Below, one piece after another: positions 11,984 to 25,258 of a DNA stretch of 64,000 nucleotides (position 1 is its first letter; each line of letters opens with the position of its first letter). Below the pieces are notes generated by a model. It saw only the letters and a list, made by a program, of their open reading frames with translations, was not told the DNA's origin and searched no databases. The position numbers and the translations under genes were made by a program. This stretch comes from Lithospermum erythrorhizon (taxonomy: Eukaryota; Streptophyta; Magnoliopsida; Boraginales; Boraginaceae): positions 186,001 to 250,000 of the forward strand of contig JADFUC010000166.1 in the NCBI GenBank assembly GCA_019722365.1. The letters are read 5' to 3'.

Positions 11984-14900
11984 ATACTTCATACTTTCTT
12001 GAAGGTTCAAATCTCTCATCTAGTCATGTTAGGTTAGAGAAACACTCCAAAAGAGATCAGATTTGTATCTTTTTTTTCCCCAATTCTACTTTATCGTAGT
12101 TTAATTCAAAGGAACATGATCTGTATGTTGTGTGTCAGTTGTGGTTCAAAGGACTTAGATTTTGGATCTAGTTTTGTGGATAAGCAAAGGATGAACTGGC
12201 AAGGAAAATGAGAGGTGCAACTTGCCAACTTCTATCTTAATCATCTTATCGAGCTTCATATCATAAATTGTATGTTTGCAAGGTTGTTGTTGACAAGCCA
12301 TCAAATATAATGTATGGTTTTATTGGAATATTATATTAACTATCGAGACGAGATGTGGAGATGTTTAAGAGTACGAAATTTCTTTTGAATTCGAAAAACC
12401 ATGTGATAAACAAGGGTTAACCATGGTGTGAGGAATAAAAAATCTTCGCTCATGCCAACTTTGGTTTCATATGACAATTACTAGTTTTTTATTTATACAT
12501 AAATTAAGATATTTTCAAAAACCATACTGAAAGTGTGCTTATTATTCACACCCCCAAAAGTCTTAAAGTGCCCATACCTTTTAGAATGGAACAAAAACAA
12601 GGATCGTTTTGGATTGAGCAACATTATATTAAAATGCAGCCATGCAGGTTTTATTAGTGTTTCGGCCACATCCATTAATCAAAGCCATCGAAGTGGTAGT
12701 GGAGTACTTGGCACTTTAATCAAAGTGGAAAAAAAAGAACTTCTAGAACCAGACTATAATTTCACCGTCTTAATCATCTCTAACAACATTTTGCAATTTG
12801 CACCATTATTATTAGTATATGTCTTAGATCATAAATTAAGTGGATTCAATCATTCCCCTTCAGATTGTTTAATTTTTCCCAACCTTACTGTCGGTGCTAT
12901 GGTCTACCTCCTTGAATTGGTGATCGATATATCATGAAATTATCATAGCTAATTTCCAAAAAAGAAAAAGAAATAAAAAATATATCATGAAATTAGTAGA
13001 CTAATATTATACTTAGTGATCAACTAGAACATCTTTTGTTAAAGTATAATTAATTAACTATATCGTGCAATAAACGTCGCTTGATAAACTGATAATGTTA
13101 TATAGTAATAGTCTAGTCGAGATTATTTGTATCAATCTTTATATCCATATTTAAAATTTATCAAGATGATAGTTTCATGTATGAATTCATAAATTTTTAG
13201 AATTTTATTAACTTCCTATTTTATTATTGACAATATGTCACATATTTTTTAACGAGAATTGAATGTCGCATTATCTGATGCATGTGATCCATTTGGGTGC
13301 GCTTGTTTAATGGGAGTATGCATTGAAATCCACATTCTTGTTGATCTTGAAGTCCACTTTTAATTTTTTTTACTTTTTATAATTAAATTTTAATTGTATA
13401 TATTTTTATTTGTATTTTTATAATATTTTTAAAAATATATAAAATAAAAATCAACTTTTCAAGATTGATATGTTTAAATTAAGTATTATAAAAAAAAATT
13501 ATATGATCAAAGTTCAACTATGAAAAAATCAAAAGTCAAAAGTGGACAATCTTTGTAGGATAGAGGGAATATAAGATATGCTATGTACACTAAATTTAGC
13601 CATAGAAAGGTACATGGGAGTATTATATACTACTTCCATCTAGAAAGATTGTCCAAAAGGTAAATTTTGAGCACAAATCCATTTATAAAAACTAAGTTCT
13701 CTCGATCTCATACTGTCTTGAAGGCGCCATTTACTATCGGATGATAATGGATTGCGGTTCATTAAGGAATCGGGTCATTATGGTCTTCAATGCTCCCATA
13801 ATAGCCTTCTTAATTGAGCTCTTGTGCAGTTTATTTGCTAGCAGTTCTCGCCAGCGATAGGCTTGGCCCGGGGCGCAACACGAGGCGCCGTTGGGCGAAG
13901 CTGAGATGGCGAATTCCGTTTATTCGATTGTTAGCCGTTGAATTACAGCTTTATTTAGGTTGGGTGTCTCCCTAGGATCGGTCCTTGGCTTCGACCCATT
14001 ACTTGTGCCATTATCACCGAGCAACTATTTACTACTTCAAATAGTTGTTCCATATAATTGGAAACTATTGGATTACAATCTTACAAGAGTAGTTGATTGA
14101 TCGTGCTCATGTTTTTCTAAAATCTTATTTCATGTCGTGTTTTAACATTTTTGTAATTTATCTTTTATCAGATATCTTTATGCTTGGGTTCCCTATTATT
14201 AATCCAAAACATAAAAAATAAAAGTATTTGAGATTTTCGATAATGAAAAGAAGAGATAAATAATATAGGGAGGCGATATAAATTTGGGGTGTCTGCACCA
14301 AATTTTTAGAGAACAATTTATTTTAGGGGAGGCTGGCGTACGTTTTATGAATTTTTTAACTTTTCGGGCCTGTATAGTTTTTAGGGAGGCGGATGCGCGT
14401 CTTTAGAGCGTGTCGTGGGTTCTAAATGAAGGTCTGATACGGTGCTTAAGGGAGTATATGTATCTTCGAATAATTATATTTTAGAAATACTGTTTATCTT
14501 TCAAAATTATTCAAACGCACTACGCTATATATACGTAAGCTTTTTTTTAGAGTATATGTATCTTTCGAATAATTATATTTTGAATCTGACATGATAAAGC
14601 TGATAAATAATTTTACACTTGTATATATAATCTTTTAAAATTATAATATCTTCGAATAGTTATATTTTAGTCTGTGATTTAACTTAAACTGTTAATAACT
14701 TAAAGAGCACAATAACAAAATGGTGTTTTTGATTCCCATAAAATAAGTTATCGCATATAAAATTATTAATGCTGGCATCTCTTACCATCGCAAATTTATA
14801 TTACCATATTATTTTTTGATATGATGAATAATATGAAATATGTTAATGAATATATATAAAATCAACACTAAAAATAAAAATAGTATTTCGTAATAATTTA

Positions 14901-15108
14901 AATTGCATTTTAGAGAAATTTTTGGGAAAATCATATAGATACTCTAACATTCCATATCTAGCCGTCAATGCATATTATTCCACATATAGTATATCTAATC
15001 ATTGTAACAAATATTTGTATATATATATATATATAAATATCCACTTTACAAATAAAAATGTTGATGAAATTAAATAAAAGTTTGGTGCAATTTGGATAAA
15101 ATAATACG
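11984..15108. other. Spacer upstream of LON2; no supported gene
   Basis: Mostly AT-rich. 12533-12937 is open for 134 codons on the plus strand but starts at GTG, matches nothing I know and overlaps an open frame on the other strand; I do not call it. 13720-14000 is a more GC-rich patch with no sustained frame. A motif close to TATGTATCTTCGAATAATTA occurs near 14457 and 14555, with a shorter partial copy near 14648, at about 95-bp spacing. MITE-like ends occur near 13560 and 13620. An (AT)n run at 15018-15034 precedes the LON2 start. Confidence 0.4.
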
Positions 15109-18100
15109 ATGAGTGAGTCAATTGAGCTCCCTAGTAGACTCGCGATTTTGCCATTCAGAAACAAAGTGTTATTACCTGGAGCTATTATTCGCATTCGATG
15201 TACTTCACCTGCTAGGTACATGTCTTACCTTAATTTTGTTTCAAAATTATTGTCCAATTTTTTAAATTTTAAAATAATATTGTCTAGTTTATTTTTTCAA
15301 AATGATTAAGAGTAACAAACTTAGATGTTTTAATCTTTTTTCAACGATATGAATTCATTAAAATGACAAGGACAAAATAAACATTGATTTAATAGCAACT
15401 AACTATTACAATCCTCAAAACAATGGAGATTTGATGTTTTAATTGACTCACGTAATCAATATTATAACTTTAATAGTAAAGTAAGGTGAAAATATTATAT
15501 TTTGATATGGAGTATATTTTAGGGATGGTGGGAGTATAAAAGAAAGTATTTTACTACTAATTGTGAATCAAATCGAAGTTATATGTGTTAATTAATACTG
15601 CAAAATATGTTAATTTTGATCATTGTGAAACGAACTAGACAATCTTTTTGAGATGGAGGGGTACCATGTTCATTAATGTATGTTGGATTGGTTAAGTAAT
15701 CAAGTGAATAGATTTTGTAAAAAAAAAAGGAAGAAATTTTACTTCTTCTTTGCTGATTTGATGGAGTTTAGCTACTGTGAATCAAGAATATTGCTTTATT
15801 GATCGGGATATGGAAATATTTATTTAAGATATTGTGGGGTTTTTGCAGTTAATTATGATATAAAATTGCTTAAAATAGTTATCTGAAATTAGAGTATTAT
15901 AGTGTGTTCCGTAATCGTTAATTGGTTGTCAGTATGTTGTTCTTTGTCAAATAGTGTTGTTATTGTAAGAAGCGTAGCTCCCTAGTCTAGTAAGGGGTGT
16001 TTCAGCACTTCGGGCTGTATTAATGATGTTGCGTATTAAATGCGAAAGGATTGTTCATAACTGGATAATCAATAAGCTCGTCGTGGTTGTAGCGTGAAGT
16101 TGGTTGAGCAAGAGTTATGGCAGAGGGAAGAGAAGGGATTGATTGGAATCCTTCCTGTTCGGGATTCTGCAGATTCCACTACAAGTTCCACATTAACATC
16201 AGGTAATGACTTTGAGATCTTTATGTGATCTTTAAAGTTTATTTTGTTTTCTCAGTCGTGTGATATGGAGAAGATGTATATGTTGATACTTAAGGTATGG
16301 GAGCTGATTGTCGGGATAGAGGCTCGAAAAATCAAGTTGATATAGTAGATCAACACAAACACAATGGGAAAAGTCAGCAGGAAGCCTTTGAGTGGCATAA
16401 TAGGTATGTAGAATCATTGCATGACTGTTTGGAAGTAAATAAGAGTAATGGCTGTCGTTTGTTTTTTGGTTTTTTTCCGTGATGGTGGACAATTATAGTT
16501 GCTTTGGAACAGGGGAGTTGCAGCTCGTGCCTTACATCTCTCAAGAGGAGTGGAGAAACCGAGTGGGAGGGTGACTTATATCGTTGTGCTTGAAGGCCTG
16601 TGTAGATTCAATGTGCAGGAGCTGAGTACAAAGGGGACTTACTACACAGCTCGTATTACTAATCTAGATACCACAAAGATTGGTAAGATACTGATTGCAT
16701 TATCATAGAATTGATAAAACTTTAGTCTTTTACTGTAATAGATGGAAGCTATAGCCCTCATGCACTGAATTAACATTAAAAACTATAATCCACCAAAAAA
16801 CCGAGTCTTTTAATTACTGAACTAGAATTGATGAAAATATTCCAATTTGTAGATATTCCTCATGATCAGTTTCAAATTTGGCTTGAATATAATATAACAT
16901 AATAATCCATTGAGATGATTAAAGTTTAGTTGAAAATACACTTCACACTTGTAGATTGATGTCTAATCTCATATAACATGATACATTTTCATTTTGTAGT
17001 TTGGATATGGAAATTTTATGTTTTATCACTAATCCATATTCCATAGTGGTTCTGCAAGTTCACTTCAAAACTAAACTTCACACTTATAGATGCATATCTA
17101 ATTCATATAATGGGATACATGCCACATTTTGTATTTTGGATGAGGAAATTTATGTTTCATCACTGAAACTAGTTTGAGGCTGTTGATATAACCAACGTGT
17201 CCTGCTGCACTGTTGAATGTTGAGAAATGAGTTTTACTTGATCACCTGTCAATGCACTGAGTTTATATCCTTTTTGTAATCCTTATAAGAAATGGAGCAA
17301 GTGGAAAAAGACCCAGATTTCATTGCATTGTCTCGTCAATTTAAAGCCACGGCAACGGAGCTTGTTACTATTCTTGAGCAGGTAATGGACTGTGATTCTT
17401 CAGTGTTCAGCCTTAGATGCATTAATATTCATCTTGTCTTCAGCTTTACAGTAAGATAAATTATATAAAATCGGCAGAGGAGAGGAGATATATCTGATAA
17501 ATAAGCAACCCTTTGCAGAAGAACTTATGCATATGTTTATATTCTGATGTTACATGAATTAACTTTTAATCCCTATTTCTCTTCTCCTTTTCTAGAAACA
17601 GAAAACAGGTGGCAGCACTAAAATACTTTTGGAGACAGTACCTGTCCACAAACTGGCAGATATTTTCGTTGCTAGTTTCGAGATTAGCTTGGAAGAGCAG
17701 CTGGCCATGTTGGATTCAGTTGATGTCAAAGTACGAATTTCAAAGGCTACTGAATTGATTGACAGGCACTTACAGGTTCAAGCCACCTGCTGGCACTTTC
17801 ATATTTACTTTCTGGGGCTCTGATGAAGACTCGACTTATCTTATAGTCTATTATGTTTCACAGTCAATCCGCGTAGCAGAGAAGATAACTCAAAAAGTCG
17901 AGGGACAAATGTCTAAATCACAAAAAGAATTTTTACTTCGTCAACAGGTTTGTCTAAAATATCAAATGTTCTTTCTCCTCTGAGATATCACATTACATGT
18001 AACAATATATGTAGAATTTATGCAAACCTCATATCAAATGTTTTCTTTATAATTTAATTAATTCTTAATTGTAAGTAGTAGATTGTGCAGGGCAAAATAT

Positions 18101-21100
18101 TGTTTTGGATGTTTGTATATAAATGGTTCAACTATTTTCTCATAGCTCATGAGCTGAAGAATACAAAGTAATTTCATAGGTTGGCAACTGTGACAAGAGA
18201 TTATGTCTTGTAATTAACTAGAGGCCTTTGTTCCAAGCCACTTTTCAAGAAGTTTCCTGTTTTTAAGCCAACATTGAGTCGATTCTGTGTATGCTTTAGA
18301 TGAGGGCCATAATGGATGAACTTGGTGATAATGATGACGAAGATGATGATGTGGCTGCCTTGGAAAGAAAAATGCAAGAAGCAGAAATGCCTGCAAATAT
18401 CTGGAAACATGCACAGAGGGAGCTAAGGTGAAGTGTTAACAAATTTCAAAATTAATTAGATTTTATTTCTGAGACTTCTTGGAATTCCAACATTATATCT
18501 GGTGTATAATTCTTTACAAACAAGTTCCTTTAATTTTACTACTGCAAACTAGATTTAGGCCTTTCTAACCTTTTAATGGAAGATCTCTGGAAGGAAAACA
18601 GTGAGCTGCTGTAATAATGAGAGTGATGTGATGCAGTGATGTGCCAGGCCTTCCACCCTCACCCTCTCTACAGATCATTGTCACTGATGCTATTTGATTT
18701 TATTGTACGAGGTGCTATGTAGAGAAAGCCAACTTTCACAACATAGTATCTGAACTTCTTTGATGATGGCCCACATGGTACATATTAGATACTTGTCGGA
18801 TAGTGTAGAAAGTTTGATTTTTGTAGTGATGCCTGGCATGTTGGGGTGCACCATTAAATATTCCTTACACAGAGATTTACCATGTTGAGCTCTGTATATA
18901 ACCCTCGTAGTTCATAAAAGATCTGCCAATATTTTGTAACTGAATAATGTATGCAAATTTGTAGCTTGACAAATACTGTTATTGGAAGGTATTTTTTATT
19001 AGAAAATGTTTTCTTCCCTTAAGATCTCTGTCTTATCGTTATTTCTACACGTCAATTCCTTTCTTCAGGAGACTTAAAAAAATGCAGCCTCAGCAACCAG
19101 GATACAATAGCTCTAGAGTTTATTTGGAACTTCTAGCAGAGCTACCCTGGAAAAGGGCCAGTGAAGAACTTGAATTAAATTTAAGGGCTGCAAAAGAGCG
19201 TCTTGACAGTGACCATTATGGACTAGTCAAAGTCAAGCAACGGATAGTAGAATACCTTGCTGTTCGCAAGGTCAGTCAATATTGTAGTGCGATATTTCGT
19301 TTTACTGCATTATAATCTGATTGCTTTTCCATGTCCTATGGAGTTAATATTTTATATTCTCTGGCTTTTAGATATAATGGAATAAATAAAAATTGATCAT
19401 TACCCTACCTACACTTCTCATCTATTGTGAAGTACTAGATAGTCTTTGCACCTCATCTTGGGTCAATTCGGAACAGCCTCCGCATTATCACAGGGGTAAG
19501 GCTAGGTATTATCCGACCCTCCTTTCCTGCTTAGGAGGGAGCCTATTTAGAGGCATTGGGCTTGTTTTTGCTGTTGTATTATAGTCTGATCGTATAATGT
19601 TATTCTATTTTCCAGCTCAAACCCGACGCAAGAGGCCCAGTGCTGTGCTTCGTAGGTCCTCCTGGTGTCGGTAAAACTTCTTTGGCCTCTTCGATAGCTG
19701 CTGCCTTAGGCAGAAAATTTATTCGTATCTCCCTGGGGGGTGTCAAGGATGAAGCTGACATAAGAGGGCATAGAAGAACATATATTGGAAGCATGCCAGG
19801 TCGTCTTATTGATGGACTAAAGGTGATGTAAAATTTCATCATGGTTCAAATATACCACCTCCACCCCGAAAAGATTGTCTAGTTTGTTTTTGAATTGTCA
19901 AAATTAACAAACTTTGCATTCTTATTGACACACATAACTTGTTGAATCTTTTCATGGTAATTGAAGTATTTCTTGTTCTGAATTCTAGAAAGTAGGTGTC
20001 TGCAACCCAGTTATGCTGCTAGATGAGATTGACAAGACAGGTTCTGATGTAAGAGGAGATCCTGCTTCAGCACTGCTGGAGGTTCTGGATCCTGAGCAGA
20101 ACAAAACATTTAATGATCAGTATCCTTCCCCTGTAACTCCTTAGTGAACTTGAGGTACTTCTAACAGTACTTGTATGCATAAATATTTATCATTCAGATT
20201 TTGCCAACAAATTAATTAGGTATGCATTTGATTTTATTAGCCTCTTATCTGCTTTTAGAGGTCAACTATGTCCGTTTGATCGATCCTTTTCAGCAACACT
20301 GGCTTATTACGTTAATGCAGAGAAAACTATCTTTATTTGTTATTCACTGCAAATCAATGTTCTTTTTATGCCATGTTATTGTCAGGATTTTTCAAATGAA
20401 TTTTTCATGTCTAATGGGGACATCAATGACCTACTTTTAAACATTCCTAACAAAGAGTCATTTCGGTCTAATGAACTTTGACTGCCAAATGGGCAAGAGT
20501 GCACTTGAAATTGTGCTGTTTGATCCCTTAACTCAAACTATAGCTATTTGAATGTGCCGTTTGATCTTTCCAAGGTTATATTTGTTGCCACTGCAAATAG
20601 GCTACAACCTATTCCTCCTGCTCTTAGAGACAGGATGGAAGTGATCGAGCTGCCTGGATATACGCCTGACGAGAAGCTCAGAATAGCAACGCGGCATTTG
20701 ATTCCAAGAGTTTTGGACCAGCATGGCTTATGCTCTGATTTCCTTCAAATTCCTGAGGTGTGGAAGAGCTTTTGCCAATAATTTAATTGGATATCACTAA
20801 AGTTGTGAAGAACCTAATTTGCTTTACTATAGTGATACTCAGCTTTCATGTTGGTGTGTGTTATCTTATGATAGGATATAGCCAAACTTGTCATTCAGAA
20901 TTATACAAGGGAAGCTGGTGTACGTAATCTAGAGAGGAACTTAGCTGCTTTAGCTCGAGCTGCAGCTGTAAAGGTAGCAGAACAAGGGCATTCAGTGCCA
21001 GTTAGCAAAGATGTACAAAGGCTTGCTTCTCCTTTGTTGGGGAGCAGGCTTTCTGATGGCGGTGAGACAGAAATGGAAGTCATTCCGATGGGTGATAGAA

Positions 21101-23170
21101 ACCATGATATATCAAATGCATTTGGGGCTATTTCACCTATAATTGTGGATGAACCCATGTTGGAGAAAGTGCTTGGGGTAATTTCTAATGATGCATAATA
21201 TAACATATCGTGATATTTATGGGTTCTTGACTGTTATATAATGTTTATGTGATCTCTATGCATAATATATTATAGCATGATATTTATGGTTTCGCAACTG
21301 CTATCTAATGTTTTAAGTGTTCTATTTTGTTTTAGCCCCCAAGATATGATGACAGAGAGGCTGCAGAACGTGTTGCAACACCAGGTGTGACTGTAGGCCT
21401 GGTTTGGACAGCATTTGGTGGAGAGGTTCAATTTGTCGAGGCTACAGCTATGGCAGGAAAAGGTGATCTCCATCTGACTGGCCAACTTGGGGATGTTATC
21501 AAGGAATCAGCTCAGATTGCCTTGACTTGGGTGATTTTACATCTCTCTAGTTATTTATTTTAGTTCATAAAAAGTACGTTACTGTTTATCACTATGATGG
21601 AATAATGCATGCATTACTGAATGCATACAGAATCAACATGGGAACAACCTTGCACATGATCGGAAACAAGTTTTTGACATGTTGATAACTTGATCTGATA
21701 GAATTCTCCCCCCTCCCCCCTCTTTCTCTATTTCGGTGAATTTCAGATGGCACTTTAGTTAATACACATTCAACAGGTTCGGGCCAGAGCAACAGAACTC
21801 AATTTGATTTCGGCTATGGAAACTAATTTGCTAGATGGCCGAGATATCCATATACATTTCCCTGCTGGTGCCATACCAAAAGATGGACCATCAGCTGGTG
21901 TGACTCTTGTTACTTCACTGGTTTCTCTTTTCAGTCAGAAAAGAGTTCGAGCGGATACAGCAATGACTGGGGAAATGACGTTGAGAGGTCTAGTTTTGCC
22001 TGTTGGTGGTATAAAGGACAAGGTATTCTCTTAATCATCTGAAAGGTCATATTTGGTATACGGCCCTACTTGAACTGTTTATATGTTGTTAATTTCATCT
22101 CGTAGATTACTAGTGCAAACTTTAAACCTTTAGAGACTAATTATGTTAAACACTTCATATTGGAATTAAACCAATAGTATATATATAACTGTGACAGTGG
22201 CGGATCTTGAATCAATAAGCATTGGATCCTTATTAATGAAAGAATGTCATTATTTAAATAACTTACTTTGTTATGAACTTACAATTATTAATAACTTACA
22301 ATTTATTAAGTTTTCACAAGTGATGCCCATAAAGCTCTGCATGAGCCAACAAGCTATACCGAGCGGCTAGCTCGATTCGGCTTGGGTGAGCAGAGGCTCG
22401 AGCTCGGTTCTATCGTAATTGAGCGAGCCTCAAGCTTCGCTTTAGGCTCAACAACTCGGCGAGCCCGCTCTTTAGGCTTTGGTTTATAACTATATATATA
22501 TAAATTAAACTACCCCCTCCAATTCGTATTGCATCAATATATGATGACTTCCCTATTGACATTAAATGCTTCTGGTTATACCCCTTAATCCCTCTTAAGC
22601 TCCGCCGCTGGCTTGTGTCAATTATTCAGGAATGAAGTACACAAGGAACATAGATATAAAGGATGAGACTTCAACTCTATCATCCATAATATTCCTATAA
22701 TGTCATCTTGGTGATGTTAGACTGCTTGCTCTGCAGGTTTTGGCAGCCCACCGTTGTGGAATTAAAAGAGTGATTCTCCCAGAAAGAAACTTGAAGGACT
22801 TGGCGGAAGTTCCGGGAGCTGTACTTTCTTCTTTAGAGGTATCATTCTGCAAAAGTAGATAATACTTTTGAAGTTCAAATGTACCATTCTGCAATTCTTA
22901 GATTGGTCAGAAATTCTTAGATTGTTTCAGTCTCCTTTATCCGACATTGAACATGGTAACGGTCTCAATATTTGTGGCATATGAGATATATCTACCTAAC
23001 CACATAGTGATCCTCCTCCTAATACACTCAACAATTGAAATGTATTTAGGGACTTGTTCATCTTCTAACGATTCTTGTGGATGTAGATAATACTTGCTAA
23101 GCGAATGGAAGATGTGCTGGAACAAGCCTTTGAGGGTGGTTGCCCTTGGAGACAACACTCAAGATTATGA
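15109..23170 (+). CDS. LON2: Lon protease homolog 2, peroxisomal
   Basis: Seventeen exons join without a break to 887 aa, about the length of Arabidopsis LON2: 15109-15215, 16093-16202, 16295-16403, 16513-16682, 17290-17381, 17596-17775, 17864-17947, 18300-18427, 19069-19270, 19616-19822, 19989-20119, 20544-20757, 20875-21177, 21336-21530, 21777-22022, 22737-22838, 23087-23170. It is an ATP-dependent serine protease of the peroxisomal matrix, acting in quality control and matrix-protein turnover. The N-terminal substrate-binding domain begins [19 protein letters not shown]. Walker A GPPGVGKT is at residues 408-415 and Walker B LLDEID at 473-478. The catalytic dyad is S783 in KDGPSAG and K826, the last codon of exon 15. 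The protein ends SRL, a canonical PTS1. One odd residue: the usual Lys of the RAIKEELG-type motif reads RAIMDELG (exon 8). All junctions are GT-AG. Confidence 0.97.
19459..19580 (+). mobile_element. SINE-like fragment in LON2 intron 9
   Basis: The order GGGTCAATTCGGAACAGCCTC, CAGGGGTAAGGCT, a cytosine-rich CCGACCCTCC and a T/G-rich tail (GGGCTTGTTTTTGCTGTTG) matches the 3' part of plant Au/TS-type SINEs as I recall them. The pol III promoter part is not seen. It lies wholly within the intron between exons 9 and 10. Confidence 0.55.
22195..22610. mobile_element. hAT-like MITE in LON2 intron 15
   Basis: The left end CAGTGGCGGATCTTGA and the right end (on the other strand CAGCGGCGGAGCTTAA) form a terminal inverted repeat of the CAGNGGCGGA type common in plant hAT MITEs. 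The centre (22345-22490) has repeated GAGCTCG/GCTCGAGC-like blocks. The flanking 8 bp agree only partly (ACTGTGA against CTTGTGT), so the target duplication is decayed. Confidence 0.65.
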
Positions 23171-23922
23171 GTAGATTTATCTCGACCAAAAGTAGTACTG
23201 TGCTGTACCAACTAATACCATTTCCCTAGCATCTTCGGCATGGGGAGCGTCACCAGTCACCGCTGCTACTGGTTGGTTCTAATCAGACCGCTGAAATAGA
23301 AGTCGATTGGTTGTAATCAGAGGACCACGAGAGCCTGTTACAGTGGTCGAGCAGACGACTCTTCGAAAATCTTGAAAACCTCGGGGGACTATCATTTACA
23401 TTTTGCAAGATATAGCTGTAACATTTAATATCTATCCCTCGTATGGTTGTATGTATCATACTATAATGTAACGACTTGCTATTATGTATAGATCATGTTT
23501 TACTTGAGCATTATCAGACCTTGTTAAATCACAAGTGGCAAACAAACTAATAATGAGCTTTAATACTCTTCTAGCTTTACAGTTTCCTCAACTTGAGCAA
23601 CTTTGTTACATGAAAATAAACAACTTAAAAAATGCAAATACATGTTCTTGTAATTGGGACATTACAATCTTTTCGTTAATTAACGAAATAATTAATTAGG
23701 ATTTACATAGGTGAATGGTGATCAACTGTAAATTGGGTTTTGAGGAATTTATGGAATAGCTATGGAGCTTCAACAAAAATAAGACAGGTTAAAAGCATTA
23801 ATCAATTTTTTTAAAAAAAAATCATTATTCAGGAGGTCAATTGCCCCATTTGATCCGTTCTAAGATTTGATACTATGGTTACACGTATAAATAATTTAAG
23901 AGTTAGATAGAATCATGAAATA
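23171..23922. other. LON2 3' UTR and spacer
   Basis: No gene is seen. The 3' UTR of LON2 presumably occupies the first few hundred bases; no single polyadenylation site can be fixed. The rest is AT-rich. Confidence 0.45.
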
Positions 23923-23994
23923 GGGTCCATAGCTCAGTGGTAGAGCAATTGACTGCAGATCAATAGGTCACCGGTTCGAACCCGGTTGGGCCCT
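23923..23994 (+). tRNA. tRNA-Cys (anticodon GCA)
   Basis: The 72-nt sequence folds as a full cloverleaf. Acceptor arm GGGTCCA pairs with TGGGCCC, with one G-U pair. The anticodon loop CTGCAGA holds GCA, flanked by ATTGA/TCAAT. The T arm is CCGGTTCGAACCCGG. The discriminator base is T and there is no intron. A T5 run at 24005-24009 is a plausible pol III terminator. It is a standard plant nuclear cysteine tRNA. Confidence 0.97.
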
Positions 23995-24004
23995 TATTAT
24001 TATG

Positions 24005-24009
24005 TTTTT
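24005..24009 (+). terminator. Pol III terminator of tRNA-Cys
   Basis: A run of five T residues lies about ten bases after the mature tRNA 3' end, as expected for RNA polymerase III. Confidence 0.6.
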
Positions 24010-25258
24010 CTTTTAACGAGTAATTAGTTTGGTTTGTTGCCCCAAGACTTGTCAGTTGAATAAGTATATTATTACTCGTATTTTTTATTAAAATCGTCAT
24101 TGTCTTTATAAGAACTTTGATTTTAGAAACTGCATTATTATAATTAATATTCCATGATTACTGGATTAATGATTAACATAATTTTCAAGACTATTTTTAA
24201 TGAATAAATCCTACTGTATTTAGTTAGCCTTTAATCAGTGAAGTGTAAAATATACTTCCAGTATGAAACTAATTTCCTACTTGTCATCTTTGTTTGACTA
24301 ACCAAATATCCAAAAAATTGGTGGATAGCAGGATCACATAATCCATTAAATAAGATACTTGGCAAATCAAGTTAAAGGTATTATTTGACATATTTTCTTT
24401 TTGATGCATTTGACAATTCTTTTGACTATTGTTAAAAAGGTCTTATTTTACCATGAAATATAGTTTCGAAATTGATATGTACCTACTAATTTTATCAAAT
24501 CTCATGTTATAGTTCATATATTCATTTATGATTCATTCTTATTTTAGGCGTTCTTCGATTGGTAAAGAATTAGAATCTCAATTATCGAATACTGCTCGTC
24601 TCTTATTGTAGTATGAGTTTGAGTTTTTCATAAGAAATGAAGCTTTGTATTGAAGCTAGTTAAAAGGAAAGGCTACAGTCATATACAATTAATCGAGAGG
24701 CAGCGTCCCCATGATTTCTTACCGGTAATATTCAGCAAGGATTGAATGGTTAAATTCTGACTTTTATTTATGGTTCACTAGTGTAAACCATCAACTTGAG
24801 TAAACTTGGGATGACTTGAATGTCTTATTTAAGTGTATATTAATTGTTGAACATATTCATATTCATTATTCAACATCCCCTAATCTCTTTAGATTCAAAA
24901 ATAGGTGTGAAGCAAAATTTTCCCAACCTTTGTTTTCTCATATGTGAGTTATGAACTTGTGATTATCACTTACAATGTCAGAGAGTCGTCATATTCCAGC
25001 GGCAAAATTTTGACTTTGCAATAATAATACTATAAAAGTCAAACCTTTGTTGGGCACTTGAGCCTGAAGTTGGCAGCTTGCACCCGTCTCTCCTTGCAAT
25101 AAATATTAGCCAACTACAAAGACAAAACCCCTTCATATCACAAAATTTATAAATCAATATTTATGGTCCATAATGGTTTTTAGTATATCTAAAGAGTAGC
25201 TAAAAATCTTCATTCAACAATATAAGAAGAAAACATCTCATTTTATAATTAATCCTTC
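24010..25258. other. Spacer and promoter region of the purine permease
   Basis: AT-rich sequence without a coding frame. TATA-like TTTATAAAT near 25147 is the most plausible core promoter element for the permease gene, about 110 bases before its ATG. Confidence 0.4.

Noticed and set aside
12533..12937. 134-codon open frame on the plus strand
   Set aside because: It starts at GTG, has no recognisable domain or splice context, and overlaps an open frame on the other strand in AT-rich DNA. It is likely chance.
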